This document shows positions 36,793-46,216 of a DNA stretch of 64,000 nucleotides, in pieces. Within the stretch, counting starts at the first letter, position 1. Each line of letters starts with the position of its first letter. Source of the DNA: Candidatus Pseudobacter hemicellulosilyticus (lineage in GTDB: Bacteria; Bacteroidota; Bacteroidia; Chitinophagales; Chitinophagaceae). Below the pieces are notes generated by a model. It did not search any database. It was not told where the DNA came from and saw only the letters and a list, made by a program, of their open reading frames with translations. The translations under genes and the position numbers were made by a program. The stretch covers positions 4,650,001-4,714,000 of the forward strand of contig CP119311.1 of the NCBI GenBank assembly GCA_029202545.1, written 5' to 3'.

Positions 36793-38373
36793 ATGGAAGT
36801 ACTGTTGTACATCGCTGTCGCTTTTGTGCTGGGTTTTGTGTTCCTGAAGATCGGCCTGCCGCCCTTACTGGGTTACCTGGCCGGGGGCTTTATCCTTTCG
36901 GCTGCCGGGTATGGCAGCACGCATGGCCTGGAAGAGCTGTCGCATATCGGGGTGATCTTCCTGTTATTCACCCTGGGCCTCAAGATCCGCCTTAAGAACT
37001 TCCTGCAACCGGAGGTGGCGGTCTCCGGGCTCCTGCAGATAGGGATCAGTATCCTGCTGCTGTCGGGCCTCTTTTTCCTGATCGGTATCTCGGCAGGCTT
37101 CAGTCTTTCCCAGACCCTGCTCCTCGGTGTCCTGCTGGGCGTGGCCAGTACAGTAGTGGCCGCCAAAGGGCTGGAAGACAAAGGCGAGCTGGATTCCTAT
37201 CATGGCCGCCTGGCTATCGGTATCCTGGTGATGGAAGATATCATCCTGATCGGCATCCTGGCCTTCACCGGTCTGAAAGCACCTTCCCCCTGGGCACTCA
37301 CCCTTTTATTGCTGCCCCTGCTCAAGCCAGTGACCGTGCGGTTGCTGCGTGCTTTGAAAGATGGAGAACTGCTCTTATTATACGGCGTACTGATGGCCCT
37401 GGCCGGCGCCTATCTCTTTGAGCATTTTCACCTGGGGGCTGAGCTCGGCGCTTTCTGCTTCGGCGTATTACATGCAGGGGAGGAAAAATCAGACGAATTA
37501 TCGGAAAAGCTCTGGGGCCTCCGGGAGGCTTTCCTGATCGGCTTCTTCCTGAAAATTGGATTGACAGGCACCCCCGGCTGGCAGGACCTTTTCTATGCCA
37601 TCCCGCTGGTCCTGTTCCTGCCCCTCCGCATAGGTATATTCTTCGGCCTGCTGACCGGCTTCCGGCTCCGGGCCCGTACCGCTTTCCTGACGGCCACTTC
37701 CCTGGCCAGCTTCAGTGAATTTGCCCTGATCACCGGCGCCGTGGCCATCAGCGCCGGCCTGCTGCCGGAATCCCTGCTGATCACCCTGGCTACTACCGTG
37801 GCGCTTTCCTTCCTGGTAGGGGCGCCCATTAATAATAAAGCCCACCTGCTGTTTGACCGCTTTGAAAAATTCCTGGAAAGATATGAAAGCAAAAAGGTCC
37901 GCAGCGATGCCGAACCGATGAATATCGGCTTTGCCAACTTCATTGTGGTAGGTATGGGTAAAACAGGTACCGCCGCCTACGATTACCTGGTGGCCAACGG
38001 GAAGAAAGTGATCGGGTTTGATAGTGATCCGGGTGTGCTGGAAAAACAGCGTTCGCTGAAAAGGCGGGTGCTCTACGGCGACGCCAACAGTAAAGGCATG
38101 TGGGAGAACCTGGACATTGCCATGGTGCAGGGCATTGTGGTATCTGTGCGGGAAGAAGAGGCCAAGCTCACTACTATCCAGACCCTGCGGGAGCGGGGTT
38201 TCATTGGCGCTATCAGCGCTATCATTGAATCAGGAGATGAAGCCGAAGAATTACGGAAAGCAGGGGTCAATACTGTCACCAACCCGCTGATGCAGGCTGG
38301 CTCCGAACTGGCCGAAAGGGTAGTGATGTCCCGGCTGCCTATCAGCAGGGAACTGTCGGCCATGGCCTCATAG
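36793..38373 (+). CDS. Kef-type CPA2 cation/proton antiporter with TrkA-N domain
   Basis: 526 residues. About 12 membrane helices occupy 1-355 with the CPA2 signature (GYLAGGFILS, IGVIFLLFTLGLKI, LGVASTVVAAKGLEDKGELDS, HLGAELGAFCFGVL). The cytoplasmic end has a TrkA-N nucleotide-binding domain (about 375-495: FIVVGMGKTGTAAYDYL with the glycine-rich loop, VIGFDSDPGVLE, VLYGDANSKGMWENL). Such proteins exchange K+ or Na+ for protons at the inner membrane and are gated by NAD(H) or similar. Single gene; the neighbour at 38381 is convergent with only 7 bases between stops. Confidence 0.9.
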   Translation: MEVLLYIAVAFVLGFVFLKIGLPPLLGYLAGGFILSAAGYGSTHGLEELSHIGVIFLLFTLGLKIRLKNFLQPEVAVSGLLQIGISILLLSGLFFLIGISAGFSLSQTLLLGVLLGVASTVVAAKGLEDKGELDSYHGRLAIGILVMEDIILIGILAFTGLKAPSPWALTLLLLPLLKPVTVRLLRALKDGELLLLYGVLMALAGAYLFEHFHLGAELGAFCFGVLHAGEEKSDELSEKLWGLREAFLIGFFLKIGLTGTPGWQDLFYAIPLVLFLPLRIGIFFGLLTGFRLRARTAFLTATSLASFSEFALITGAVAISAGLLPESLLITLATTVALSFLVGAPINNKAHLLFDRFEKFLERYESKKVRSDAEPMNIGFANFIVVGMGKTGTAAYDYLVANGKKVIGFDSDPGVLEKQRSLKRRVLYGDANSKGMWENLDIAMVQGIVVSVREEEAKLTTIQTLRERGFIGAISAIIESGDEAEELRKAGVNTVTNPLMQAGSELAERVVMSRLPISRELSAMAS

Positions 38374-38380
38374 CCGCCGG

Positions 38381-38854
38381 CTACAGGTCCAGCGCCATCA
38401 TCACATCGGCCCTTTTGTATTTACCGGCCTCCAGTGGAATATCTATAAAGCCCAGCTTGCGGTAAATGGCGAGGGCAGGGCCTAACTGCGATTGGGAATA
38501 CAGGATCAGCCTGGAAGCACCCAGCTCCCGGGCCCTGTCCACCGCGGCCGCACATAGGAATTTACCGCCGCCCAGTCCCTGGTAATTTTCATCCACCGCC
38601 ATTTTGGTCAACTCCATCAGCCCGTTGCCCAGCTGCTTCAGGGCCACGCAGCCGATCACGGTTCCCTGGTATTGCGCAAACAGGATGGCCCCGCCATCTT
38701 TAAGCAGGGCAGCTTCCGGCTGCGTCAGCACATATTCATCCACCGGCTCCACGGCGAAATATTTATTGAGCCAGGCCTTGTTGAACCGCTCAAAATAAGG
38801 TTGCAATTCCGGGGTATAGGATAAGAGCGTAAGCGAACTATCAGTGAGGGACAT
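38381..38854 (-). CDS. GNAT-family N-acetyltransferase
   Basis: 157 residues. The acetyl-CoA-binding signature is VDENYQGLGGGKFLCAAAVDRARELGA (quoted in part: QGLGGGKF is the pyrophosphate loop), preceded by IGCVALKQLGNGLMELTKMAV and followed by LYSQSQLGPALAIYRKLGF. It transfers an acetyl group from acetyl-CoA to an amine; the substrate cannot be told. It ends 7 bases from the convergent antiporter gene and is followed upstream by the DinB gene on the same strand. Confidence 0.88.
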   Translation of the reverse strand: MSLTDSSLTLLSYTPELQPYFERFNKAWLNKYFAVEPVDEYVLTQPEAALLKDGGAILFAQYQGTVIGCVALKQLGNGLMELTKMAVDENYQGLGGGKFLCAAAVDRARELGASRLILYSQSQLGPALAIYRKLGFIDIPLEAGKYKRADVMMALDL

Positions 38855-38872
38855 ATGAAATGTATTAAAAAC

Positions 38873-39397
38873 TTATTGCTGTAACAAAGGCAGGTAACGT
38901 TCCTGCACAATTTTCCAGTGATAAACCGGATGGCCTGCTATCACATAACCTAAGGACAATACAGCTATTTCCATGCCGGAGCAGATCCCTTTGCGCTGGT
39001 ACATGTCCGGCGAAAAGCTCCAGAACAGGGCCTTGCTGCTTTCCCGCACCAGCCGCCATTCCTGGAGCAGGTCGTTCAGGCTGCGGTCGGTAGCCTGTGC
39101 ATATTCCGCAAACAGGTCCTGCTCAAAACCTGGTAAAGGGGTCCGGTCGTTCCGCGCCAGCCGCAGCGCCCTGTACGATAAGACCCTTTCCGTATCTATC
39201 AGGTGCTGAACAATATCCGGTATGGTCCATTTGCCGGGCGCATAGGTCTTTGTACCCAATGCCGCCAGCTGCGCCAGCGGGATCATCAACGCAGGATTAC
39301 CCGTAGTTTCCAGGGCCTGCGTCAGCGGCATATCCGGCGCTGCATGAATGTAGCGGTCGAAATATTCAGGGAGCTGTTGTATATCCTGTTTGGTCAT
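38873..39397 (-). CDS. DinB-family metal-dependent protein
   Basis: 174 residues from the ATG at 39397, which has an AGGCGGA ribosome-binding site; the frame open to 39592 runs through the upstream GNAT gene and is not real. The DinB four-helix bundle has its three metal histidines: His65 in DIVQHLIDTER, and His156 and His160 in AGHPVYHWKIVQERY. Family members bind Ni or Zn and act as thiol-dependent transferases; many are uncharacterised. It lies 10 bases after the GNAT at 39408, probably in one operon. Confidence 0.85.
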   Translation of the reverse strand: MTKQDIQQLPEYFDRYIHAAPDMPLTQALETTGNPALMIPLAQLAALGTKTYAPGKWTIPDIVQHLIDTERVLSYRALRLARNDRTPLPGFEQDLFAEYAQATDRSLNDLLQEWRLVRESSKALFWSFSPDMYQRKGICSGMEIAVLSLGYVIAGHPVYHWKIVQERYLPLLQQ

Positions 39398-39407
39398 TCC
39401 GCCTGAT

Positions 39408-39989
39408 TTATTTTGTATATAAATTGTTCCAGTCCCAGGCCACAATGGTCCATTCAACGCCATGGTCCCAATAATTACAGAGTGGCCGGAAGCCCACTTT
39501 GCCATGCGCCCGCATAGAGCGGCCATTGTCAACGGCAATGGCCGTAACACATAGTTCAAAGCGGGCCGACAGATCCTCGCGCATTTTTTCATACAATGCT
39601 GTCAGCAGGCCCTGTCCCCTGAAATCCTTGCCCACACAGGCCTGGCCGCAGGCTACATAGTTATAGGACGCTATAGGCCGCCCGCCGGCGATGGCCTTGT
39701 CAAAGGTATCAAACATTGGCGTAAGCGTAGGCACTTCATGGGTCATGGCCGGTGTCATGGAGAGTACATAACCGGCCACCTGGTAGCCCGCTACCGCTAC
39801 AAACTGCGGTACCTTATTCACCATGCTTTGCAGGGTGGCGGTATCATGTGAAATGGAAAGGAATCCCTGGCTGCTTTTTTCTTCTTCGCTGATATTACTG
39901 CGCAGGTTCTGCTGCTGCAGTTGCAGGATACCGGCTATTTCGCGGGCATCATTGACCGGTTTTATCTGCGGAATAGTAGTTGTGCTCAT
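39408..39989 (-). CDS. GNAT-family N-acetyltransferase
   Basis: 193 residues. The acetyl-CoA loop is GKDFRGQGLLTALYEKM, with ITAIAVDNGRSMRAHGKVGF as the downstream helix and loop. A long N-terminal part (DAREIAGILQLQQQNLRSNI) covers the substrate side. It is divergent from the MocR-type regulator at 40083, sharing a 93-base promoter region, so it is the likely target of that regulator. Substrate unknown. Confidence 0.88.
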   Translation of the reverse strand: MSTTTIPQIKPVNDAREIAGILQLQQQNLRSNISEEEKSSQGFLSISHDTATLQSMVNKVPQFVAVAGYQVAGYVLSMTPAMTHEVPTLTPMFDTFDKAIAGGRPIASYNYVACGQACVGKDFRGQGLLTALYEKMREDLSARFELCVTAIAVDNGRSMRAHGKVGFRPLCNYWDHGVEWTIVAWDWNNLYTK

Positions 39990-40057
39990 GCTGTCTGGTT
40001 TTGTAACAGGTCCTAAAGTTCTGCAAAATCAGGACATGAGTACAGATACAATTTTGT

Positions 40058-40065
40058 TATTTTTG
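40058..40065 (+). promoter_or_regulatory. Candidate -7 promoter element of the MocR gene
   Basis: TATTTTTG, a full match to TAnnTTTG, 18 bases before the ATG at 40083. The repeat ATACA around it (40046 and 40070) could be a self-binding site for the MocR protein. Motif-based only. Confidence 0.4.
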
Positions 40066-40082
40066 ATGAATACAGTTTAGGT

Positions 40083-41501
40083 ATGAAAAAAGATCCGCTT
40101 TATATCGGGATTGCCCGCGCACTGGAACAGCAGATCAGCAGGGAAGTGCTGAAAGCAGGGGATAAGCTGCCCTCCATCCGCACCGTGCAGCGGGAATACG
40201 GCGTCAGCATGAACACAGCCGTACAGGCTTTCTTTGTGCTGGAACGCAAGGCCCTGGTGGAATCCAGGCCACAGTCGGGCTACTATGTCAGCAATAGCTT
40301 CAAACGCAGGCTGGCTGTGCCGAGTACCAGTAAACCTGCCGCTCCCAGGCAGCAGGAGCAGGCCGAAGCCCTGATCGATGCCTTCTTCCGCAACATGAAC
40401 CAGCCAGGGCTGACCCGCTTTTCCCTGGGTGTGCCCGATGATGCGCTGCTGCCCATTGCCAAACTCAATAAGGGCCTGGTGCAGGCCATGCGCACCCTGC
40501 CCGGCAGCGGCACCGGGTATGAGGACCTGCAGGGCAACCTCCGCCTGCGCCGGCAGATAGCACGCTGGTCCTTTACCTGGGGCAGTACGCTGACGGAGGA
40601 CGACCTGGTCACTACCGCCGGCGCCATTAACGCGCTTTCGTATAGCCTGATGGCCCTTACCAAACCCGGTGATACACTGGCCGTAGAAAGCCCGGTGTAT
40701 TTCGGCATCCTGCAGCTGGCCAGGAGCCTTGGCCTGAAAGTGCTGGAACTGCCCACCCACCCGGTGACGGGACTGGAGCTGAGCGCCCTCAAAAAAATGT
40801 TGTCGCGGATCAACGTGTGCCTGCTGATCCCCAACTTCAACAACCCGCTGGGCAGCTGCATGCCCGAAGACCATAAAAAAGAGCTGGTGGCTATGCTGGC
40901 CGGCAACGGGATACCGCTCATAGAGGACGATATGTATGGCGATGTGTATTTTGGTGATAGCCGGCCCAGACCCTGCAAGGCTTTTGATGAAACAGGCAGC
41001 GTACTCTGGTGCGGCTCCGTGTCCAAGACCCTGGCGCCGGGGTACCGCGTGGGCTGGGTGGCGCCGGGCCGCTATCGCGATCAGATACTCCGGCTCAAAC
41101 AGCTGCATGCTATCTCCACCACCACGCTGACCCAGGAAGTGATTGCCGGTTTTCTGGAGAATGGCCGCTATGAACATCATCTCCGTAACATGCGCCGCAT
41201 CCTGCATACCAACAGCCTGCACTTCAGCAGGGCCATTGCCGATCATTTTCCCGAAGGCACCCGCGTGAGCCGGCCTCAGGGAGGTTTTGTCCTGTGGACC
41301 GAACTGCCAGCCGCCATTGATACCGCCGCGCTGTACCAGCAGGCGCTGCTGCAAAAGATCAGTATTGCACCGGGCCGCATGTTCACGCTGCAGGACCAGT
41401 TCAACCATTGCATGCGCCTCAGTTACGGACAGCAATGGAGTACTGACATTGACAATAAATTGAAAGTGCTGGGAAAAATAGCAAAGGGCCTGCTGCGCTG
41501 A
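40083..41501 (+). CDS. MocR/PdxR-type GntR regulator with aminotransferase-like domain
   Basis: 472 residues. An N-terminal GntR winged helix (1-75: ALEQQISREVLKAGDKLPSIR, QREYGVSMNTAVQAF) is joined to a fold-type I aminotransferase domain (about 100-470). PLP-site residues are visible: TTAGAINALSYSL, IPNFNNPLGS, LIEDDMYGDVYFG and CGSVSKTLAPGYRVGW with the Schiff-base lysine. MocR proteins use bound PLP plus an amino compound to switch transcription of nearby genes. The divergent GNAT and DinB genes are the candidate regulon. Confidence 0.9.
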   Translation: MKKDPLYIGIARALEQQISREVLKAGDKLPSIRTVQREYGVSMNTAVQAFFVLERKALVESRPQSGYYVSNSFKRRLAVPSTSKPAAPRQQEQAEALIDAFFRNMNQPGLTRFSLGVPDDALLPIAKLNKGLVQAMRTLPGSGTGYEDLQGNLRLRRQIARWSFTWGSTLTEDDLVTTAGAINALSYSLMALTKPGDTLAVESPVYFGILQLARSLGLKVLELPTHPVTGLELSALKKMLSRINVCLLIPNFNNPLGSCMPEDHKKELVAMLAGNGIPLIEDDMYGDVYFGDSRPRPCKAFDETGSVLWCGSVSKTLAPGYRVGWVAPGRYRDQILRLKQLHAISTTTLTQEVIAGFLENGRYEHHLRNMRRILHTNSLHFSRAIADHFPEGTRVSRPQGGFVLWTELPAAIDTAALYQQALLQKISIAPGRMFTLQDQFNHCMRLSYGQQWSTDIDNKLKVLGKIAKGLLR

Positions 41502-41573
41502 GCACAGATTTTTCGTTTTTTTAATGTTTCCCCTGGACGTTCAAGGCCGGTTTAGCCTATCTTACAGCCAGGC

Positions 41574-43967
41574 ATGAAAGGCAATTCTACAAACGTTTGC
41601 TGCGTGGGCTTCCTGGTATTATTAGTAGCAGTATTGGGCTGTTTGCCCTGTCATGCACAATTGCCAGTACTCCGTGTCCTCGTGCTGGATGAGCTGGAAC
41701 AGCCGCTGCCAAAGGCTTCTATCAGCATCAACGACAATACCGCTGCCGCCAATGATTCCGGCAGTTTCCGCAAAGCCCTGCCGGCCGGCAGGTACAAGGT
41801 CACCATCAGTGCCGTAAACTATCATCCATTCACTATTTATTTTCGCCTCGCCCAGGACAGCCTGCTCACCGTACAGCTGCGGCCTGAACAACAGTTGCTG
41901 AACGATGTAGTGGTGACCGACAGGATGCGTTCTCATGGTAACCAGATGGGCGTACAGACGCTCAGCATTACCCAGATCCAGAAACTGCCCGTGATCCTGG
42001 GAGAAGTGGACCCGCTTAAGACCATCACTTTGCTGCCCGGTGTTAAAAGCGGTGGTGATGCCAGCTCCGGCATCTATGTGCGCGGTGGCGGGCCGGACCA
42101 GAACCTGGTTTTGCTGAACGGTATCCCCGTTTACAATCCCAATCACCTGCTGGGTTTTTTCAGCGTATTCAACGGTGACGCCATTAAGAAAGTAGAGGTT
42201 ATCAAAGGCGGCATGCCCGCAGAATATGGTGGCCGGCTCAGCAGCGTGATCAATGTAGAAACAAGAGACGGCCACAGGGACAGTCTCAAAGGCAGTGGCG
42301 GTATCGGGCTGATATCTTCGCGTTTATCGCTGGAAGGCCCCATCCAGAAAGGACGCTCTTCTTTTATTGTCAGCGCACGCCGCACCTATATTGACCAGGT
42401 GGCCAGGTTGATTGCGCCCGACAGCATCGGCAGGAACGGTTATTATTTTTATGATATCAACGCCACTGTTGACTATTCCATTGATTCTTCCAATAAACTG
42501 CAATTGACTTTTTATACCGGGAAAGATGATTTCCGGTTTGTGGATGATGATGACGATGGTCCTGAACGGACCTTTAACGCCAACTGGGGCAATACCCTGA
42601 TAGGCCTGCGCTGGAAGCAACAGCTGCGGCCCAGGCTGAGCCAGCAATGGCTATTAGTGCGTAACCAGTTCAACCTGGACAGCCGCCTGGCCTATGGCAG
42701 TAACAGTACCTTGTTCTCTTCAGGACTGACAGATCACCAGCTGATGAATGATTGGAACCTGACCACCGGCGGTATCAAATGGAAGGGTGGCCTGCAGTTT
42801 ATCCGGCACCAGTTCCGCCCCGGCGCCGGCAGCTCCAATGCCGGTCTTCAGGCTTTCAAAACACAGATCCATGATCAGTACGCCCACGAAGCGGCAGCCT
42901 ATCTCAGCATGGACATGAACATACTGCCGGAACTGAATATGGTGGCCGGACTGCGCTACAGTTATTTTAACCAGGTAGGACCTACGGAAAGGATACTCTA
43001 TGGCGCCGATGGCGTGCCTACCGGTGAAACAGAAACTTTTGCCCGCGGTGAAAGCATTGCCCGCTATCATTACCCGGAGCCACGGATCAGCCTCTGGTAC
43101 AGCCCTTCCCGCGAGATGAGCGTCAAGCTCTCGTATGCCAAAACTATCCAGTACCTGCACCTGGCCACTACCAGCAGCGCCACTTTTCCCAGCGATCTCT
43201 GGGTGCCCGTGAGCCAGCGTATCAAACCGGGTATTGCACAGCAATGGTCGGCAGGATATTACCTGGACCCTGCCGGCAGCGATTTTGGCTACAGCGTGGA
43301 AGCTTATTACAAAACCTTGCGCAACCAGGTGGAATTTAAACCCGGCGCTGAGCTGCTGCTGAACCAGAACCTGGAAGGGGAGATGATCTTTGGCTCCGGC
43401 AAGGCCTATGGTATTGAGCTGCTGGTGCGGAAGAAATGGGGGCGACTGAATGGCTGGCTCGGTTATACACTCAGTCGCGCCGAACGCCAATACGCCGAAC
43501 TCAACAATGGCAAACCTTTTCCCTATCGCTATGACCGTACCCATGACCTCAGCCTGGTAGCCATGTACCGCCTCAGCAAAAAATGGGAGGCTTCCATGGT
43601 CTTTGTATATGGCACCGGCAATGCGCTGACCCTGCCTTCCGGCAGGTTCCTGTACAACCTGGGCTATAATATGGAAGGCCGCAGCTTCCTGTTCACCAAT
43701 ATTGAGACCTACGATAAGATCAATGCTTACCGTATGCCGGCCTATCACCGCATGGACATTGGTTTTACCTATACGCCCAAACCCAATAGCACCAAAAGGT
43801 ACAGGAGCAGCTGGACCTTCAGCTTATACAATATATACAATCGCTATAATCCGTATTTTATTTATTTCGATGTGGAAGAGGACGACAATGACACCCGCAG
43901 GATCCAGGGCAAAAAAGTATTCCTGTTCCCCATCATTCCGGGCATCACCTGGAATTTTAAATGGTAG
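41574..43967 (+). CDS. TonB-dependent receptor with carboxypeptidase-regulatory-like domain
   Basis: 797 residues. Signal peptide to CHAQ; a regulatory-like beta domain (about 32-108); a plug (about 115-235: LPVILGEVDPLKTITLLPG, GIYVRGGGPDQNLVLLNGIP, IKKVEVIKGGMPAEYGGRLS); then a shorter barrel than SusC, ending FPIIPGITWNFKW. It is not a SusC: there is no SusD downstream, but a DUF4249 lipoprotein 3 bases later, a common Bacteroidota pairing. Ligand unknown (possibly a chelate or a peptide). Confidence 0.92.
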   Translation: MKGNSTNVCCVGFLVLLVAVLGCLPCHAQLPVLRVLVLDELEQPLPKASISINDNTAAANDSGSFRKALPAGRYKVTISAVNYHPFTIYFRLAQDSLLTVQLRPEQQLLNDVVVTDRMRSHGNQMGVQTLSITQIQKLPVILGEVDPLKTITLLPGVKSGGDASSGIYVRGGGPDQNLVLLNGIPVYNPNHLLGFFSVFNGDAIKKVEVIKGGMPAEYGGRLSSVINVETRDGHRDSLKGSGGIGLISSRLSLEGPIQKGRSSFIVSARRTYIDQVARLIAPDSIGRNGYYFYDINATVDYSIDSSNKLQLTFYTGKDDFRFVDDDDDGPERTFNANWGNTLIGLRWKQQLRPRLSQQWLLVRNQFNLDSRLAYGSNSTLFSSGLTDHQLMNDWNLTTGGIKWKGGLQFIRHQFRPGAGSSNAGLQAFKTQIHDQYAHEAAAYLSMDMNILPELNMVAGLRYSYFNQVGPTERILYGADGVPTGETETFARGESIARYHYPEPRISLWYSPSREMSVKLSYAKTIQYLHLATTSSATFPSDLWVPVSQRIKPGIAQQWSAGYYLDPAGSDFGYSVEAYYKTLRNQVEFKPGAELLLNQNLEGEMIFGSGKAYGIELLVRKKWGRLNGWLGYTLSRAERQYAELNNGKPFPYRYDRTHDLSLVAMYRLSKKWEASMVFVYGTGNALTLPSGRFLYNLGYNMEGRSFLFTNIETYDKINAYRMPAYHRMDIGFTYTPKPNSTKRYRSSWTFSLYNIYNRYNPYFIYFDVEEDDNDTRRIQGKKVFLFPIIPGITWNFKW

Positions 43968-43970
43968 CGC

Positions 43971-44891
43971 ATGCAAAGAACCAATAAATACCTGTTATGG
44001 CTGCTGGCGCCGCTGCTGCTGGCGGCCTGCGAACGGGATTTCAATATTGAAGTGGACATGGGCCCGCCCAGGCTGATAGTGGAAGCCTATGTCAATAACC
44101 TGCTGCCGCTGTATAATTATGTAGTGCTGAGCAGAAGCCAGGATTATTATAGCGCCGACCTGGACAATGTACCAGTGTCCGGCGCCACTGTCACCATCAC
44201 AGAAGGAACAGTACAGGCGGACAGGAGCATCCGCTGGGATACTGCTAACAGAGCGGTGATGCAGGAACTGGCCCTGCCCCGGTTTGACCTGAGCCTGCTG
44301 CCGGGTGTATACCTTGACCGGCGACTGGCCAATACACCCAACAGGGCCCTGATAGGCAAGCCCGGTAAAAGCTACCTGCTGGAAATAGAAGAGTCCGGGA
44401 AAAAATACTCGGCCATTACTACTATTCCGCAGCCTGTTCCCATTGACAGCCTCACCAATGGCAATGTATTCTTGGAATATGATGATGATGGCGTTGGTAT
44501 GTATAAGTCCCGCATCACCGTTCATTTCCAGGACCCGGATACCATTGGCAATGCGCAATTGTATTTCTGGCGGCACCAGGACAACCGTGCCTATTTTGGC
44601 TGGGGCGGCATGCACACCAACCGCTTCACCCCAAACACAGATGAAAAGGTGAATGGCGAATACCTGCATATCACTCATTCCAACGGATTTGCCTTAACGG
44701 ACACCGTGGTGTATTACCTGGCCAGCGTGGAAAGAAAGGTCTATAATTTCTGGGACAGCTATAACAAAGCCCGTGACAATGGCGGGCCTTTCAGTACGCC
44801 AGTCAATTTGTTAAGCACCATTCAAGGGCCTGATGTCATTGGCAGTTTCAGCGGTTTTGGCATGAGTACCAAAACCCATGTTGTGCAATAG
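43971..44891 (+). CDS. DUF4249 lipoprotein, partner of the TonB receptor
   Basis: 306 residues. Lipoprotein leader WLLAPLLLAACERDF. The DUF4249 pattern is clear: LIVEAYVNNLLPLYNYVVLSRSQ, GATVTITEG, GKPGKSYLLEIEESGKKYSA and VYYLASVERKVYNFWDSY with a C-terminal STIQGPDVIGSFSGFG. The Ig-like fold is surface exposed. Start 3 bases after the receptor's stop, so translation is coupled. Members probably act as the surface lid of their receptor; this is inference from pairing. Confidence 0.88.
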   Translation: MQRTNKYLLWLLAPLLLAACERDFNIEVDMGPPRLIVEAYVNNLLPLYNYVVLSRSQDYYSADLDNVPVSGATVTITEGTVQADRSIRWDTANRAVMQELALPRFDLSLLPGVYLDRRLANTPNRALIGKPGKSYLLEIEESGKKYSAITTIPQPVPIDSLTNGNVFLEYDDDGVGMYKSRITVHFQDPDTIGNAQLYFWRHQDNRAYFGWGGMHTNRFTPNTDEKVNGEYLHITHSNGFALTDTVVYYLASVERKVYNFWDSYNKARDNGGPFSTPVNLLSTIQGPDVIGSFSGFGMSTKTHVVQ

Positions 44892-44920
44892 CCACTACTT
44901 GCTATCTTTACAGCCTACTC

Positions 44921-45364
44921 ATGAAAAGATCAACTGATTACGAGCATGTGCGCAACCTGATCGACAGCCTGCACCAGGTCCGGCTGCAAATGAAACTGTT
45001 TACACAGCGGAACCTGCGTGAATACAAAGTAGATATTACATATGAAATGCTGCAGGTGCTTAGCCTGCTCTGGCGCCGCGGCGGCCTCAACCAGCAGGAG
45101 ATAGCAGACTCCCTCCAGAAGAACAAAGCCAGTATCACCCCGTTGATCAATAACCTGTCCAGCCGCAAGCTGGTGACAAGGGCAGAAGATCCCTCCGACC
45201 GGCGCAACAAGATCATCTCCCTTACCAAATCGGGCCAGGAGTTCAAGCAGAAACTGGAACCGCTTTACCATGAATTCCTGGACCGGATGACCAAAGGTAT
45301 TTCTTTGGCCGATTTCCGCCAGGCCACAGAACTGTTGCAGAAAATAGATGCCAATCTTAAATAA
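44921..45364 (+). CDS. MarR-family transcriptional regulator
   Basis: 147 residues with the winged-helix core (EMLQVLSLLWRRGGLNQQEIADSL, KNKASITPLINNLSSRKLVTR, DPSDRRNKIISLT) and flanking dimer helices. It lies 29 bases after the DUF4249 gene, probably in the same transcript; TATCTTTA at about 44903 may be an extra promoter. MarR proteins usually repress their own operon and respond to small phenolics or oxidants. The target here is likely the receptor operon. Confidence 0.9.
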   Translation: MKRSTDYEHVRNLIDSLHQVRLQMKLFTQRNLREYKVDITYEMLQVLSLLWRRGGLNQQEIADSLQKNKASITPLINNLSSRKLVTRAEDPSDRRNKIISLTKSGQEFKQKLEPLYHEFLDRMTKGISLADFRQATELLQKIDANLK

Positions 45365-45442
45365 GGGTCCACTCTGCAGTAATCCCGGATATGCAGCTGC
45401 AAATACGGAGGTTTTATGTAATTCATGCGACCAACCACCTTC

Positions 45443-46213
45443 CTATTCCGGTAATTGTATGGTGTAATTGTCTTTGAGACCAATGCCTGTCGCCTGTAAC
45501 CTGCGTGCTTCGGCGGCAAGGTAACCGATCTTTTCTGCTGCCAGCTGGTACGGCAATCCCTGTGGCCGGATATTGGAGATACAGTTACGTGCTTCGTCCG
45601 TCAGGCCGGGTCTGGGCTGCCAGGTAAGATAAGCACCCAGGCTGTCGGGACTGCTGAGGCCTGGTCTTTCCCCAATCAGCACCACAGATAACTGAACCTG
45701 CAGCAAAGCGCCGATGGCATCGCCAATGGCCACCCGGCCCTGTTCCACTACCTGGACAGGCGCTACCCGGAATTGCCTGACCTGTAATAACGGCAACAGT
45801 ATTTCCAGTAAAGGAACAGCATGCTGATTGATGGCCGTGGCGGAAAGTCCATCAACCAGGACTATGGCCATATCAGCGTCAGCAGGAGCAAGGGCTTCGG
45901 CCGACCGGTCATCCAGCTGCCGGCCTTTATCCGGCCGTTGCAAATATTCTTCGCGGTGGATGGCCTGGCTGTGCAGCCACTGCTTTGGCCAGGGCTGGTC
46001 GGACAGGAGTGTTTTGTCAAGGGAGGAATAAACAGCGTCCCGCGCATGGGCGTGGGCCAGGCGGAAAGGTAGTACGGCACGTAGAGGCTGTGCCGCGCCG
46101 GTCCTGCCCAGGGCGATGCGGGCGGCAGTAAAAGCCCGCAGGGATTACCAGGGATCTTCCGTGAGCCAGGACCTTACCGGCAGGCCAGACGCTTTGTCTT
46201 TTCCTTCCATCAT
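45443..46213 (-). pseudogene. eutC: eutC, ethanolamine ammonia-lyase small subunit, interrupted by an in-frame TAA
   Basis: Reading from the ATG at 46213 (3 bases after the eutB stop), the frame runs 22 codons to TEDPW, meets TAA at 46145-46147 and continues in the same frame for 233 codons of convincing EutC: LRAFTAARIALGRTG, RPDKGRQLDDRSAEA, VLVDGLSATAINQHA, VVLIGERPGLSSPDSLGAYL, NCISNIRPQGLP. There is no frameshift. The stop sits where a CAA or GAA would fit, just before the conserved ARIALGRTG segment, so a one-base change (or a sequencing error) explains it. Restart from a later TTG (45943) would lose about 90 residues. EutC is needed with EutB for B12-dependent cleavage of ethanolamine to acetaldehyde and ammonia, so the pathway may be off in this strain. 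Confidence 0.8.
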
Positions 46214-46216
46214 GCC

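Noticed and set aside
40077..41435. 452-codon minus-strand frame opposite the MocR gene
   Set aside because: Shadow of an unmistakable GntR/aminotransferase fusion.
45862..46080. 72-codon frame within eutC
   Set aside because: Different frame from EutC; the true EutC frame continues through the region apart from the TAA at 46145, so this is not a frameshifted fragment.
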